From an uncultured Myxococcales bacterium (lineage in GTDB: Bacteria > Myxococcota_A > UBA9042 > CAIXZC01), in assembly GCA_903895725.1 (NCBI GenBank), contig CAITUV010000062.1, positions 1 through 50,700 of the forward strand: a stretch of DNA of 50,700 bases, written 5' to 3'. Shown piece after piece: positions 41,901 to 48,195 of the stretch. The translations under genes and the position numbers were made by a program. The first letter of the stretch is position 1; every line of letters starts with the position of its first letter. The notes beneath the pieces were generated by a model that was not told where the DNA came from, searched no databases, and saw only the letters and a program-made list of their open reading frames with translations.

Positions 41901-42704
41901 GGCGTAGGCGTCCAGAGCCTTGGTGTAGTCCGCCTCGGCGTCCCTGGGCGGACTCGGCCGGATGCCATCTTCATACTCCCGCATGCGCTGGTCGCGCAGC
42001 CGTCCGTCGAGCTCCATGGTGTACTCTGCCTGGTCCCGATAGAGCTCGGCCAGCTTGAACAGGGCGTCCGCAATGTGCTCCCGGTACTGCGGGTCCGATG
42101 CGTACCGGAAGTACCGGCCCACAAAGGATTCCATCGTGGCGATGGCCTCTTTGCGCCGCTTGGCCTCGATTTCCTGGATCTGGCTGACCATCTCGATGCG
42201 CGTGCTGTTGGCGGCATCGAGCAGCGCCTGGATCTCGCCGGTCATGTACTCCTTGATGGTGGATTCGTAGTCCTTGCTGAGGGCCGTATAGGCCTCGGCA
42301 AGCTCGTTGTAGTCCTTGCGGAACGGGTCGGCGGAGGGGTCGGCAGGCGTGCCCGCGGAGGCAGCCCGGGCTGCCGCCGGAGTGGGGGCCGGAGCCGACC
42401 CGCCGGAAGACGAGGGGGCGGGGGAGGGCTCGCCGGTCGGTTCACCGGAAGGTTCTGCGGCGGAGCTTCCGGACTCGGCCGGCCCGGGCTCATCCGCAAC
42501 GGGCTCATCGGTGTCGGGTGCGGCCGCCTCGGCCTCGGCGGTCCCCTCTGGAACGGCCGGTCCGGGCTCGTCGGCCGGCGCTTCCCCCCCTTCGGGCTCC
42601 GCCGTCAGGGGCGGCTCATCGGACGGGGTCTGCGCCGCTGCCGGTTCCGCAGCGAGCAACAGCCCGACGCCCAACCATGCGAGAGTGTGGAACAAGCGCA
42701 TCAT
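38997..42704 (-). CDS. large periplasmic TPR protein of the Glt/Nfs-like cluster
   Basis: The 1235-aa protein has a signal peptide (1-25, AAAQT), then about 85 residues rich in Pro, Glu, Ala and Ser, then TPR/alpha-solenoid repeats over nearly the whole remainder (for example SDYAMAAWMLIGHNNYDLSQYPKAIQ, given here as two halves: SDYAMAAWMLIGHNN and YDLSQYPKAIQ). It has no lipobox or outer-membrane barrel. It resembles large TPR proteins of the Glt system such as GltI/AgmK in general design, not by detailed alignment. Start: ATG 42704, the first of two adjacent ATGs, after GAAGGA. Likely role: periplasmic scaffold. Confidence 0.78.
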   Translation of the reverse strand: MMRLFHTLAWLGVGLLLAAEPAAAQTPSDEPPLTAEPEGGEAPADEPGPAVPEGTAEAEAAAPDTDEPVADEPGPAESGSSAAEPSGEPTGEPSPAPSSSGGSAPAPTPAAARAASAGTPADPSADPFRKDYNELAEAYTALSKDYESTIKEYMTGEIQALLDAANSTRIEMVSQIQEIEAKRRKEAIATMESFVGRYFRYASDPQYREHIADALFKLAELYRDQAEYTMELDGRLRDQRMREYEDGIRPSPPRDAEADYTKALDAYARVMTDFPEYRYRDMVMYLLGYYLRLSERVEDSSKVLEAMVASYPASDYAMAAWMLIGHNNYDLSQYPKAIQAYSTVVGKKENNENYEDALYRLGWSCFEVFKYEQAISAFLSLLDYGEEQRGKKKQRIALRREAIESIANSFVDADWDGNDLPDPDYGPERALRYINRNKPYEKEILRLYGDLLFDLRDAEHYKHAVQAYGNYLNRFPDDAENPLVHDRIVYCYFELSRTTTLPEAERAQYEDLAMQERNRMVGLYGKDSRWADLHKYNAKALELASGKLSVNLLEQAQLVHQHAQEVKDEKGADAAAPFYEQAANAYRMFLGEFPNHPQYVEMMRRYADVEMFGRSDFVAAAKVFSQLRDLDRPDNPYREEAASLVIESRAKLVEAAAASANPGTPIPEKIFDMSTGTTLATIEQGDAKDPTKPRKVTPVEIPQVVLDWMGDAQKYVDMEFPGEKNREYSGTLAFQIAKIYLRYGHFEKAREQYEKVLEKWGDHSLLSVYCFTDMARTYRLENDLDNLEKVSNRMKEQGKGDAESVNEILASIKDARLQARFQRAAELLEQAKAAKENKEVKQARELHSKAATELEQIVDENPTFDKADVALLEAARSYEEVQLYDKAATLYRRLVDESRFEKSEYREMAVWNLAQNYEKFFNFSGAVKTYLKIGSDYPKSANVKKSMLLAAALYENDQEYVEAAELIEEFLKKYPADENAAKLAYSLIDLYEKGQDKVRTERSMTSFLKKYGKDPKMVVQAMTATIKLGRAAEEAGKKKDAQQYFKNVVKLYEESGQKPATRPATLCAEAAFRLAESRFDEYSEIRLGTSSSQQRKQGALKRDKLMELEKIYATITNYESAEWMVAALYKAGALWKDLAEVFAAAPYPSDLPQDEDFKYQYEIQIGDLRAKFEDTARSRWRDAADIAQKTGVYDEWTYKTLVELNRFEEDRQRYPLFREVKQFTSQEPLLLFGAP

Positions 42705-42732
42705 TCAATCCTTCACCAGGTAGCGGGTGCGG

Positions 42733-45069
42733 CTACTCCTGGCTCTCGTCACCGGCAATGGCTCTCAGCTCGCCTCGCAGACGGTCGATGACCCGCCCGC
42801 GTTCCTCTTGGATTGCCTCGATTCTGTCAGTCTCGTCCTTCTTCCGCTGCCACGTCAGGTCGACCAGCCCGAGGTCCGCCTCGATGACCGCCTTGACCAG
42901 CTCCTCCTTGGCACGGAGGAACAGAGCAGCACCGACTCGACGGGAGAATGCGACGGCCTCGGCCTCCACCGAGCGGAGCTCGGAATCCCGACGGTCCAGG
43001 TTGGCCTTCTCTTCCGCCAGGAGCTGCTGGTAATAGCGGACCAGCTTCTGCCCCTTCTGGGCAATCGATTCCCGATGCCCCCGCAGCCGGTCCATGGAGT
43101 CGAGAATGTCCCGGCGCAACGTGTTGGCGCCCTCGACAGCGGTCCTGGCCGATGCCGGGAGACCGCCCATCGCATCGATGTAGAACTTGGCCTCGTCGCC
43201 GTGCTGCTTCCAGAGCATGACCCGCGCATCCTGCTCGCTGCGGCCGAGGGGGTCGCCCACTTCGGCAGCGAGGAGCTGCTTCTCCGCCTCGAGACGGAGC
43301 GCATTGGCCTGCCGGATGTACTCGGCCACCTTCTCTCCTTCCTGCTGGAGCTCCTTGAGAACCTGCTGCTCGTCCTTGACCTCGAGGGTCGTGCTCCCCT
43401 TGTACTTGACCTCCTTGACCAGCTTCTGCATGGCCAGGATCTCCTCCTGCGTGGAACGGAGGCGCAGGAGCTGCTCGTCCAGGTCGTTGGACATGGAGCG
43501 CACGCGGGTCTGGGTGGCCTGGCTCCGGGTTCGGTAGGCCCCCACGGTCCGGGGAGCGGCAGCGAGCTGGTTCTCGAGCGCCCGGCGCTGAGCCAGGAGC
43601 CGGTCGAGCTTGCCGACGGTGATCGCATCCAGATGCGGCCGGACCGCCGCCTGCTCGACGTCGAGCAGCAGCGTGTCCGCATCGATGAGCCGGTTCTCCA
43701 CCTCCAGCGACTTGAGCCAGACATCGGAGAACCCGGGGAACAGCTCCCACGCATTGGACTGGGACAGGCTGAACGAGAGTTGCTGGTAGATCGAGCGGGC
43801 CTCGTCCAGGGTGCGACGCTGCTCCGACACATCCGAGAGCATGTCAACCACGCGGCCCAGATCCGGCTGCGTCTTCATCCAGCTGATCACCTCGGACGAC
43901 ACGAACAGGTTGAGCGACTCGTTCGAGTCAGACCGGATCATCATGTCGAAGAACTTCTCGATGTTCTTGGGATCCTGGGCCAGGTCGGTCAGCTCGCCGC
44001 TGGTCGCAGCAAACAGGTCGATCACTTCCTGGTACGCCTCCTTGGCCTGCTCGTATTTCTCGAGGAACATGGAGATGCGGCCGCTCAACGTCCGGGCCTC
44101 CCGAGACAGCTCGGGGTCCTGGGTAAGCGACACCAGGATGTCCAGGAGCTCTTCCGCCTTGGCGAACGAGCGCATCCGCTCCTCGGTATCCTCGCGAGCC
44201 GCTGCCCAGCGGATGTAGACGTGAGTGACCTCGTACAGCGCCCGCTCGAAGTGGGGCGACTGCCGGGGAACCCGCTGGTAGTAGTCGGCAGCGGCCGAGA
44301 ACTCGCCCTTCTCGTAAGCGAGCCGACCCAGGCCGATGAACGCCAGCTGCTGCAGCTCATCCTGGGGCTCGCCCTTCGCCCCGGCCACCAGGGAGGCGAA
44401 CACCCGCTGCGCATCGTCGAGCCGCCCCAGTGCAACGAGGCTGGCCCCCGTCATGTACTGGGCCTTCAAACCATCCGCGGCGGAAGCGTTCACGCGGCGC
44501 AGCACGTCGACGGCCGCTTCGTGGCTTCCGATGACATAGAGGGCCTTGCCCTTGATGTAGAGCAACCCGTCCGAGCTCCCCTGGAGCGGGATGCCGTCCG
44601 CCAGCTTCTTCAGCTCGGCATCGCGGCCCAGGCGCTGCGCAATCTCGACGAGGTAACCGGTGGCCGCCTCGACGTTGACGCCGGCCGTCTTGAGACGCTC
44701 GAACTGGCGCTGGGCCCCGATGAGGTTGCCCTGGTTGAAGAACGCCACCCCCAGCATCCGGACGCCGTCGTAGTACATCCGGTCCTGCTTGAACTTGGGA
44801 TCATCCATCAGGCTGGACAGCAGCAGCGCACACATCTCGTTGTGCTTGAGGTCGCAGTAAATCGTCGCATCGATGAACCGCTCCCCCGGAACGAACGAGA
44901 ACCCCTCGAGCTGCAGGCGTTCGGCTTCTTCCGCCAGCTCGACGAGCTGCCGCTGGGCCTGCTTGACCTCCATCTCGACATCGGCCAGCCCCTCGGACTT
45001 GGCCAGGGCCGACGGCCCGGCTCCGAGCAGCAACACCAGCCCGAAGAAGGTTGTCAGCGTGGTCTTCAT
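42733..45069 (-). CDS. periplasmic TPR plus coiled-coil protein (GltD-like)
   Basis: The 778-aa protein has a signal peptide (1-23, SALAKS), TPR-like repeats (about 80-400) and a long coiled coil (about 480-760; RLRSTQEEILAMQKLVKEV). Two cysteines near the N-terminus (IYCDLKHNEMCALL) may form a disulfide. The start overlaps the previous gene's stop by 4 bp (ATGA). By design it resembles GltD/NfsD-type periplasmic proteins, but this is a layout-level comparison only. Confidence 0.78.
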   Translation of the reverse strand: MKTTLTTFFGLVLLLGAGPSALAKSEGLADVEMEVKQAQRQLVELAEEAERLQLEGFSFVPGERFIDATIYCDLKHNEMCALLLSSLMDDPKFKQDRMYYDGVRMLGVAFFNQGNLIGAQRQFERLKTAGVNVEAATGYLVEIAQRLGRDAELKKLADGIPLQGSSDGLLYIKGKALYVIGSHEAAVDVLRRVNASAADGLKAQYMTGASLVALGRLDDAQRVFASLVAGAKGEPQDELQQLAFIGLGRLAYEKGEFSAAADYYQRVPRQSPHFERALYEVTHVYIRWAAAREDTEERMRSFAKAEELLDILVSLTQDPELSREARTLSGRISMFLEKYEQAKEAYQEVIDLFAATSGELTDLAQDPKNIEKFFDMMIRSDSNESLNLFVSSEVISWMKTQPDLGRVVDMLSDVSEQRRTLDEARSIYQQLSFSLSQSNAWELFPGFSDVWLKSLEVENRLIDADTLLLDVEQAAVRPHLDAITVGKLDRLLAQRRALENQLAAAPRTVGAYRTRSQATQTRVRSMSNDLDEQLLRLRSTQEEILAMQKLVKEVKYKGSTTLEVKDEQQVLKELQQEGEKVAEYIRQANALRLEAEKQLLAAEVGDPLGRSEQDARVMLWKQHGDEAKFYIDAMGGLPASARTAVEGANTLRRDILDSMDRLRGHRESIAQKGQKLVRYYQQLLAEEKANLDRRDSELRSVEAEAVAFSRRVGAALFLRAKEELVKAVIEADLGLVDLTWQRKKDETDRIEAIQEERGRVIDRLRGELRAIAGDESQE

Positions 45070-45785
45070 TTGTCGGACGCCTTCTTCTCCCCGGTGAGCT
45101 TGGCCAGATTCTCCTTGTCGAACTTGTACTGCGTGACCAGGAACTTGATTGCCGGCCGATCCTCGAGGCTGTACGTGAAGTCACCCTTCTCGTAGCCGAC
45201 CGACTCGATCTTGACTATACGCCCCTGGCTGGCGTAGAATGTATACTTCGAAGTAATCTTGAACTTATAGCCCTTCAGATAAGTAAATACACTGCCGGTT
45301 CCAACGTAAACCATTTCAACTGTTATGTTATGGTTACCAGGAACAACGCTTCCGGAGAAAATCTCGATAATTTTCTGATTATCAAGAATTCCATCCTTGT
45401 TTTTCATAAAAAACTTCTTCTTCCCGTCCATGTAATACATGACCTGGTCGAGGGAGAAGGCGCTGCCCATGTCGTTCTGGTGAACGATGATGGCCCAGGC
45501 CTCCGAGACCACGTTGGACAGGATGCGCTCCTTGAGCAGGACGAGTCGCGTCTTGGTGGCGTAGATGTTCTCCTTGAGCCCGACGATACGCTCTTCCATC
45601 TCACGCAGAGGAGCATCGAACTTCTGGCCTTGAGGGGCCGGCTCGGGCTGGGCTGCAGGGACCGCTGCTGCCGCGGCCGGGCCGGAGCCTTCCGGCTCCA
45701 CCGGCGGCTCCTGGGCGATGGCCAGAGGGGAAAGGAGAAGGGCCACGGTCAGGGACGACGTGGCAAGAAGGAATCGCAGCGACAT
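45066..45785 (-). CDS. exported protein leading the Glt/Nfs-like operon
   Basis: The 239-aa protein has a signal peptide (1-24, AIAQEP), an Ala/Pro linker (to about 52), a short coiled coil (REMEERIVGLKENIYATKTR) and a beta-rich domain (IIVHQNDMGSAFSLDQVMYY; VVPGNHNITVEMVYVGTGS). Homologues I recall are sometimes labelled dihydrolipoamide acetyltransferase, but there is no lipoyl or catalytic acyltransferase motif, so I do not use that name. First gene after the operon promoter and coupled by 4-bp overlap to the next. Residues about 115-190 are encoded by an AT-rich patch. Confidence 0.78.
   Translation of the reverse strand: MSLRFLLATSSLTVALLLSPLAIAQEPPVEPEGSGPAAAAAVPAAQPEPAPQGQKFDAPLREMEERIVGLKENIYATKTRLVLLKERILSNVVSEAWAIIVHQNDMGSAFSLDQVMYYMDGKKKFFMKNKDGILDNQKIIEIFSGSVVPGNHNITVEMVYVGTGSVFTYLKGYKFKITSKYTFYASQGRIVKIESVGYEKGDFTYSLEDRPAIKFLVTQYKFDKENLAKLTGEKKASDK
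45205..45430. other. AT-rich patch inside a GC-rich gene
   Basis: About 225 bp where codons such as AAA, ATA, AAT, GTT and TAT replace the G/C-ending codons used on both sides, with the frame intact. It falls within the conserved beta-rich part of the 239-aa protein. Confidence 0.6.
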
Positions 45786-45877
45786 GTCGGCACCCCGTTT
45801 CGCTGAGAGGTTGCGGACCGAGACTCACCGTATGATTAGAGCGTTCAAATCCGTCTGCAACACGCCAAGCCAGACAA

Positions 45878-45906
45878 TTAATAGCCCCTGACGGGGGGAA
45901 AGTCAA
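45878..45906 (-). promoter_or_regulatory. probable promoter of the Glt/Nfs-like operon
   Basis: Minus strand: TTGACT (45901-45906), 17-bp spacer, TATTAA (45878-45883). About 93 bp of leader precede the first gene, which contains the shared 9-mer TGTCTGGCT just after the -10. Confidence 0.6.
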
Positions 45907-45944
45907 ACAGGAATTCCGGCGCGTTCTCGGGGGCCGCACGGGCG

Positions 45945-45972
45945 GGGAATCCTGCCGGCTCCCAGGATTCCC
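45945..45972. promoter_or_regulatory. 10-bp-arm inverted repeat between divergent kinase and Glt/Nfs-like operon
   Basis: Arms GGGAATCCTG and CAGGATTCCC with an 8-bp centre, about 40 bp upstream of the -35 of the Glt/Nfs-like operon and 22 bp upstream of the kinase -35. It sits where a shared activator or repressor could act on both. Confidence 0.45.
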
Positions 45973-45993
45973 GGGGGCGTGGCAGAAGAGTGC

Positions 45994-46022
45994 TTGCGGA
46001 GTGGTGTCGGTTAAGATAACTT
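45994..46022 (+). promoter_or_regulatory. possible promoter of the second TPR kinase
   Basis: TTGCGG (45994-45999), 17-bp spacer, TAACTT (46017-46022). Both boxes are imperfect. Confidence 0.3.
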
Positions 46023-46032
46023 TCGGGGGAAT

Positions 46033-48165
46033 GTGCGGGGGAGCGATCCGTTGGTTGCCGCAATACCACTTTGGGTACTGGGAGTCGGAGGGCTGGGAGC
46101 GTTGGCGCTCGTGGTCTTCCTGTTGCTGATGCTTCGAAAGCCACCGCCGACAGCGGCCGAGGTAGCCCGGAAGCTTGCCGATGAGCACAAGATCCAGGAG
46201 GCCGCACGGGTCCTGGTCGAGGCGGGACAGCATGCCCAGGCCATCGAGCTGTACCTCCAGCACCGAAGGCTGCGCGAAGCGGCCAAGCTCTACCTCCACA
46301 CGGGCGAGCACCGCAAGGCCGCCGAGCTGTTCTCGTCCGTCAAGGACTACGATGCCGCAGCCAACAGCCTGCTGAAGGCCAACGATGTGGCCGCTGCCGC
46401 GGCCGAGTACGAGAAGGGGGGCTTCAACGAGAGGGCGGCCGGCATCTACGTGCAGGCCGGGAAGCTGGCGGATGCGGCCCGTGCCTTCCTGGCGGCCAAG
46501 CAGCTCCAGAATGCTGCCGCCGCTTACGTGGAGCTGGGAGAGAAGAAGAAGGCCGCTGCCATCATGGGGGCCTGGTACTCCACGGTGGGCGACTTCGTGA
46601 ACGCGGGCAAGAACTACTTTGTCGCGGGCAAGATGAAGGAAGCGGCCGAGGCGTTCATGCACGGAGGTCTTCCAGACAAAGCAGCACAGATCTACGAGCG
46701 GGTCGGGGAGTTCCGGGAGGCGGCAAGGGCCAGGCTGCAGGCAGGGGATATCGATGTGGCAGCGGAGCACTTCGAGCGCATCGGGGAGCTCCACGAGGCC
46801 ATCAAGCTGTTCGAGGCCGGCGGGAAGTGGAACAAGGTGGTCGAGTGCTACAAGCGGGAGAAGAACTGGCTGGCACTCGGCAACATCATGATGCGGCTCG
46901 AGAAGTACGATCTGGCATTGGAGTTCTTCAAACGCCTGACCCCGCTGGACGATGGGTACGCAGAGGCCGCCATGTCGACCGCGAGCATTTTCGAAGGTCA
47001 GGGTGACCTCGCGGGCGCCATCCGCAAGTACAGTGAGCTGCTCGAGTTCAAGGGGCTGGGGGTCAGCAATGCCCCGGCGCTGTTTGCCCTGTGCACCCTG
47101 TGTGAGAAGTCGAACAACGCAGCGGTGGCGCTGCAGTTCCTCCGTCAGTTCCGGGCCAGCGGACCGGTGGGAGAGAAGGCGAAGAACTGGGAAAGCCGCC
47201 TCGAACAGATGGTGATCTCCGCCGCACAGACCATGGCCGTCGGGCTCGAGGTGGCCAACGAGGACGATGTGAAGCAGTCCCCCAAGGTCGACGTCGGGCT
47301 TCCGCAGCGGGCCAGCATCGCGGACCGATACGAGACCGTGGACAAGATCGGCCAGGGCGGTCACGGCGTCATCTACAAGGCCTTCGACAAGATCCTCGGC
47401 CGGGAGGTCGTCCTGAAGTTCCTCTTCCGCAACCAGGTTCCGTCCGACATGGCTCGACGGTACTTCCTGCGGGAGGCCAAGACGACGGCCTCGCTCAACC
47501 ATCCCAACATCGTGACCCTGTATGACATGGGGCAGGTCGGGGACAACCTGTACATCGCCATGGAGTTCATCGACGGCGTGACCCTCGAGCAGCTCATGCG
47601 CGAAGTCAACGACCAGCTCCCGTTCGAGACCTCGCTGCGCCTGATCAACCAGCTGTGCGATGCCCTCCAGTACGCACACGACAAGAGCATCATCCACCGG
47701 GACATCAAGCCGGGCAACGTGATGCTGACCGGTTCTTCCCGGGATCTGGTCAAGCTGATGGACTTCGGGCTTGCCAAGGCCCTGGATGAGAACCCGCACA
47801 AGACCCTGATCATCTGCGGAACGCCGCTCTACATGTCACCCGAGCAGATCGTGGGCGACTTCGTGGACCATCTCAGCGACCTCTACTCCCTGGGGATCAT
47901 GGTGTTCCAGATGTTTGCCGGCCGGACTCCGTTCCCCGCGGCCAACATCCTTGCCCACCACCAGTTCACCCAGCCCCCCCACCCGACCACCATCAACAAG
48001 GCCATCCCGCTCAAGGTCGGGGACGTGATCCTCAAGTGCATTGCGAAGAAACGCGAGGAGCGTTACGACTCGGCCCGCAAGTTCGCCGACGACCTCAAGC
48101 AGGCCTTCGATGCGGCAGGCAAGACCGCACCGGACGGCTCCGCAGACTTCGAGCTCGAACAGTAG
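46033..48165 (+). CDS. membrane-anchored TPR-like repeat Ser/Thr protein kinase (paralogue 2)
   Basis: The 710-aa protein repeats the design of the kinase at 12.4-14.4 kb: N-terminal membrane helix (about 11-34), about 350 residues of TPR-like repeats (HRKAAELFSSVKDYDAAANS), and a C-terminal Hanks kinase domain (about 431-700). Kinase motifs: IGQGGHGV loop (complete GxGxxG), Lys462, HRDIKPGN with Asp557, DFG at 577-579, YMSPEQIVGD. Shared motifs GGHGV, YFxREAKT/REART and GTPxYMSPEQIVGD show the two are paralogues. Start is uncertain: GTG 46033 is in frame but its purine run is two bases away; TTG 46051 has GGGGGAG eight bases upstream and may be the real start. It is transcribed away from the Glt/Nfs-like operon across a shared control region, so it may regulate that machine. 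Confidence 0.88.
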   Translation: MRGSDPLVAAIPLWVLGVGGLGALALVVFLLLMLRKPPPTAAEVARKLADEHKIQEAARVLVEAGQHAQAIELYLQHRRLREAAKLYLHTGEHRKAAELFSSVKDYDAAANSLLKANDVAAAAAEYEKGGFNERAAGIYVQAGKLADAARAFLAAKQLQNAAAAYVELGEKKKAAAIMGAWYSTVGDFVNAGKNYFVAGKMKEAAEAFMHGGLPDKAAQIYERVGEFREAARARLQAGDIDVAAEHFERIGELHEAIKLFEAGGKWNKVVECYKREKNWLALGNIMMRLEKYDLALEFFKRLTPLDDGYAEAAMSTASIFEGQGDLAGAIRKYSELLEFKGLGVSNAPALFALCTLCEKSNNAAVALQFLRQFRASGPVGEKAKNWESRLEQMVISAAQTMAVGLEVANEDDVKQSPKVDVGLPQRASIADRYETVDKIGQGGHGVIYKAFDKILGREVVLKFLFRNQVPSDMARRYFLREAKTTASLNHPNIVTLYDMGQVGDNLYIAMEFIDGVTLEQLMREVNDQLPFETSLRLINQLCDALQYAHDKSIIHRDIKPGNVMLTGSSRDLVKLMDFGLAKALDENPHKTLIICGTPLYMSPEQIVGDFVDHLSDLYSLGIMVFQMFAGRTPFPAANILAHHQFTQPPHPTTINKAIPLKVGDVILKCIAKKREERYDSARKFADDLKQAFDAAGKTAPDGSADFELEQ

Positions 48166-48195
48166 TTGCCTGAAGCTGCTTCAATGCTGGATTGC

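Noticed and set aside
38955..42791. Open frame of 1278 codons opposite the 1235-aa TPR protein, and similar ones at 42727-45195 and 45601-47799
   Set aside because: Shadows of TPR and kinase genes; Leu/Val/Gly-rich with no domain signature and no ribosome sites.
45066..45785. Label of dihydrolipoamide acetyltransferase for the 239-aa protein
   Set aside because: No lipoyl-attachment or catalytic acyltransferase motif; the protein is exported.
45983..45998. Possible sigma54 promoter (TGGC...TTGC) before the second TPR kinase
   Set aside because: The GG-to-GC spacing does not fit the -24/-12 rule.
48171..48183. Small palindrome TGAAGC-T-GCTTCA between the second kinase and the coiled-coil gene as a terminator
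   Set aside because: One-base loop and no T-tract on either strand; too weak to call.
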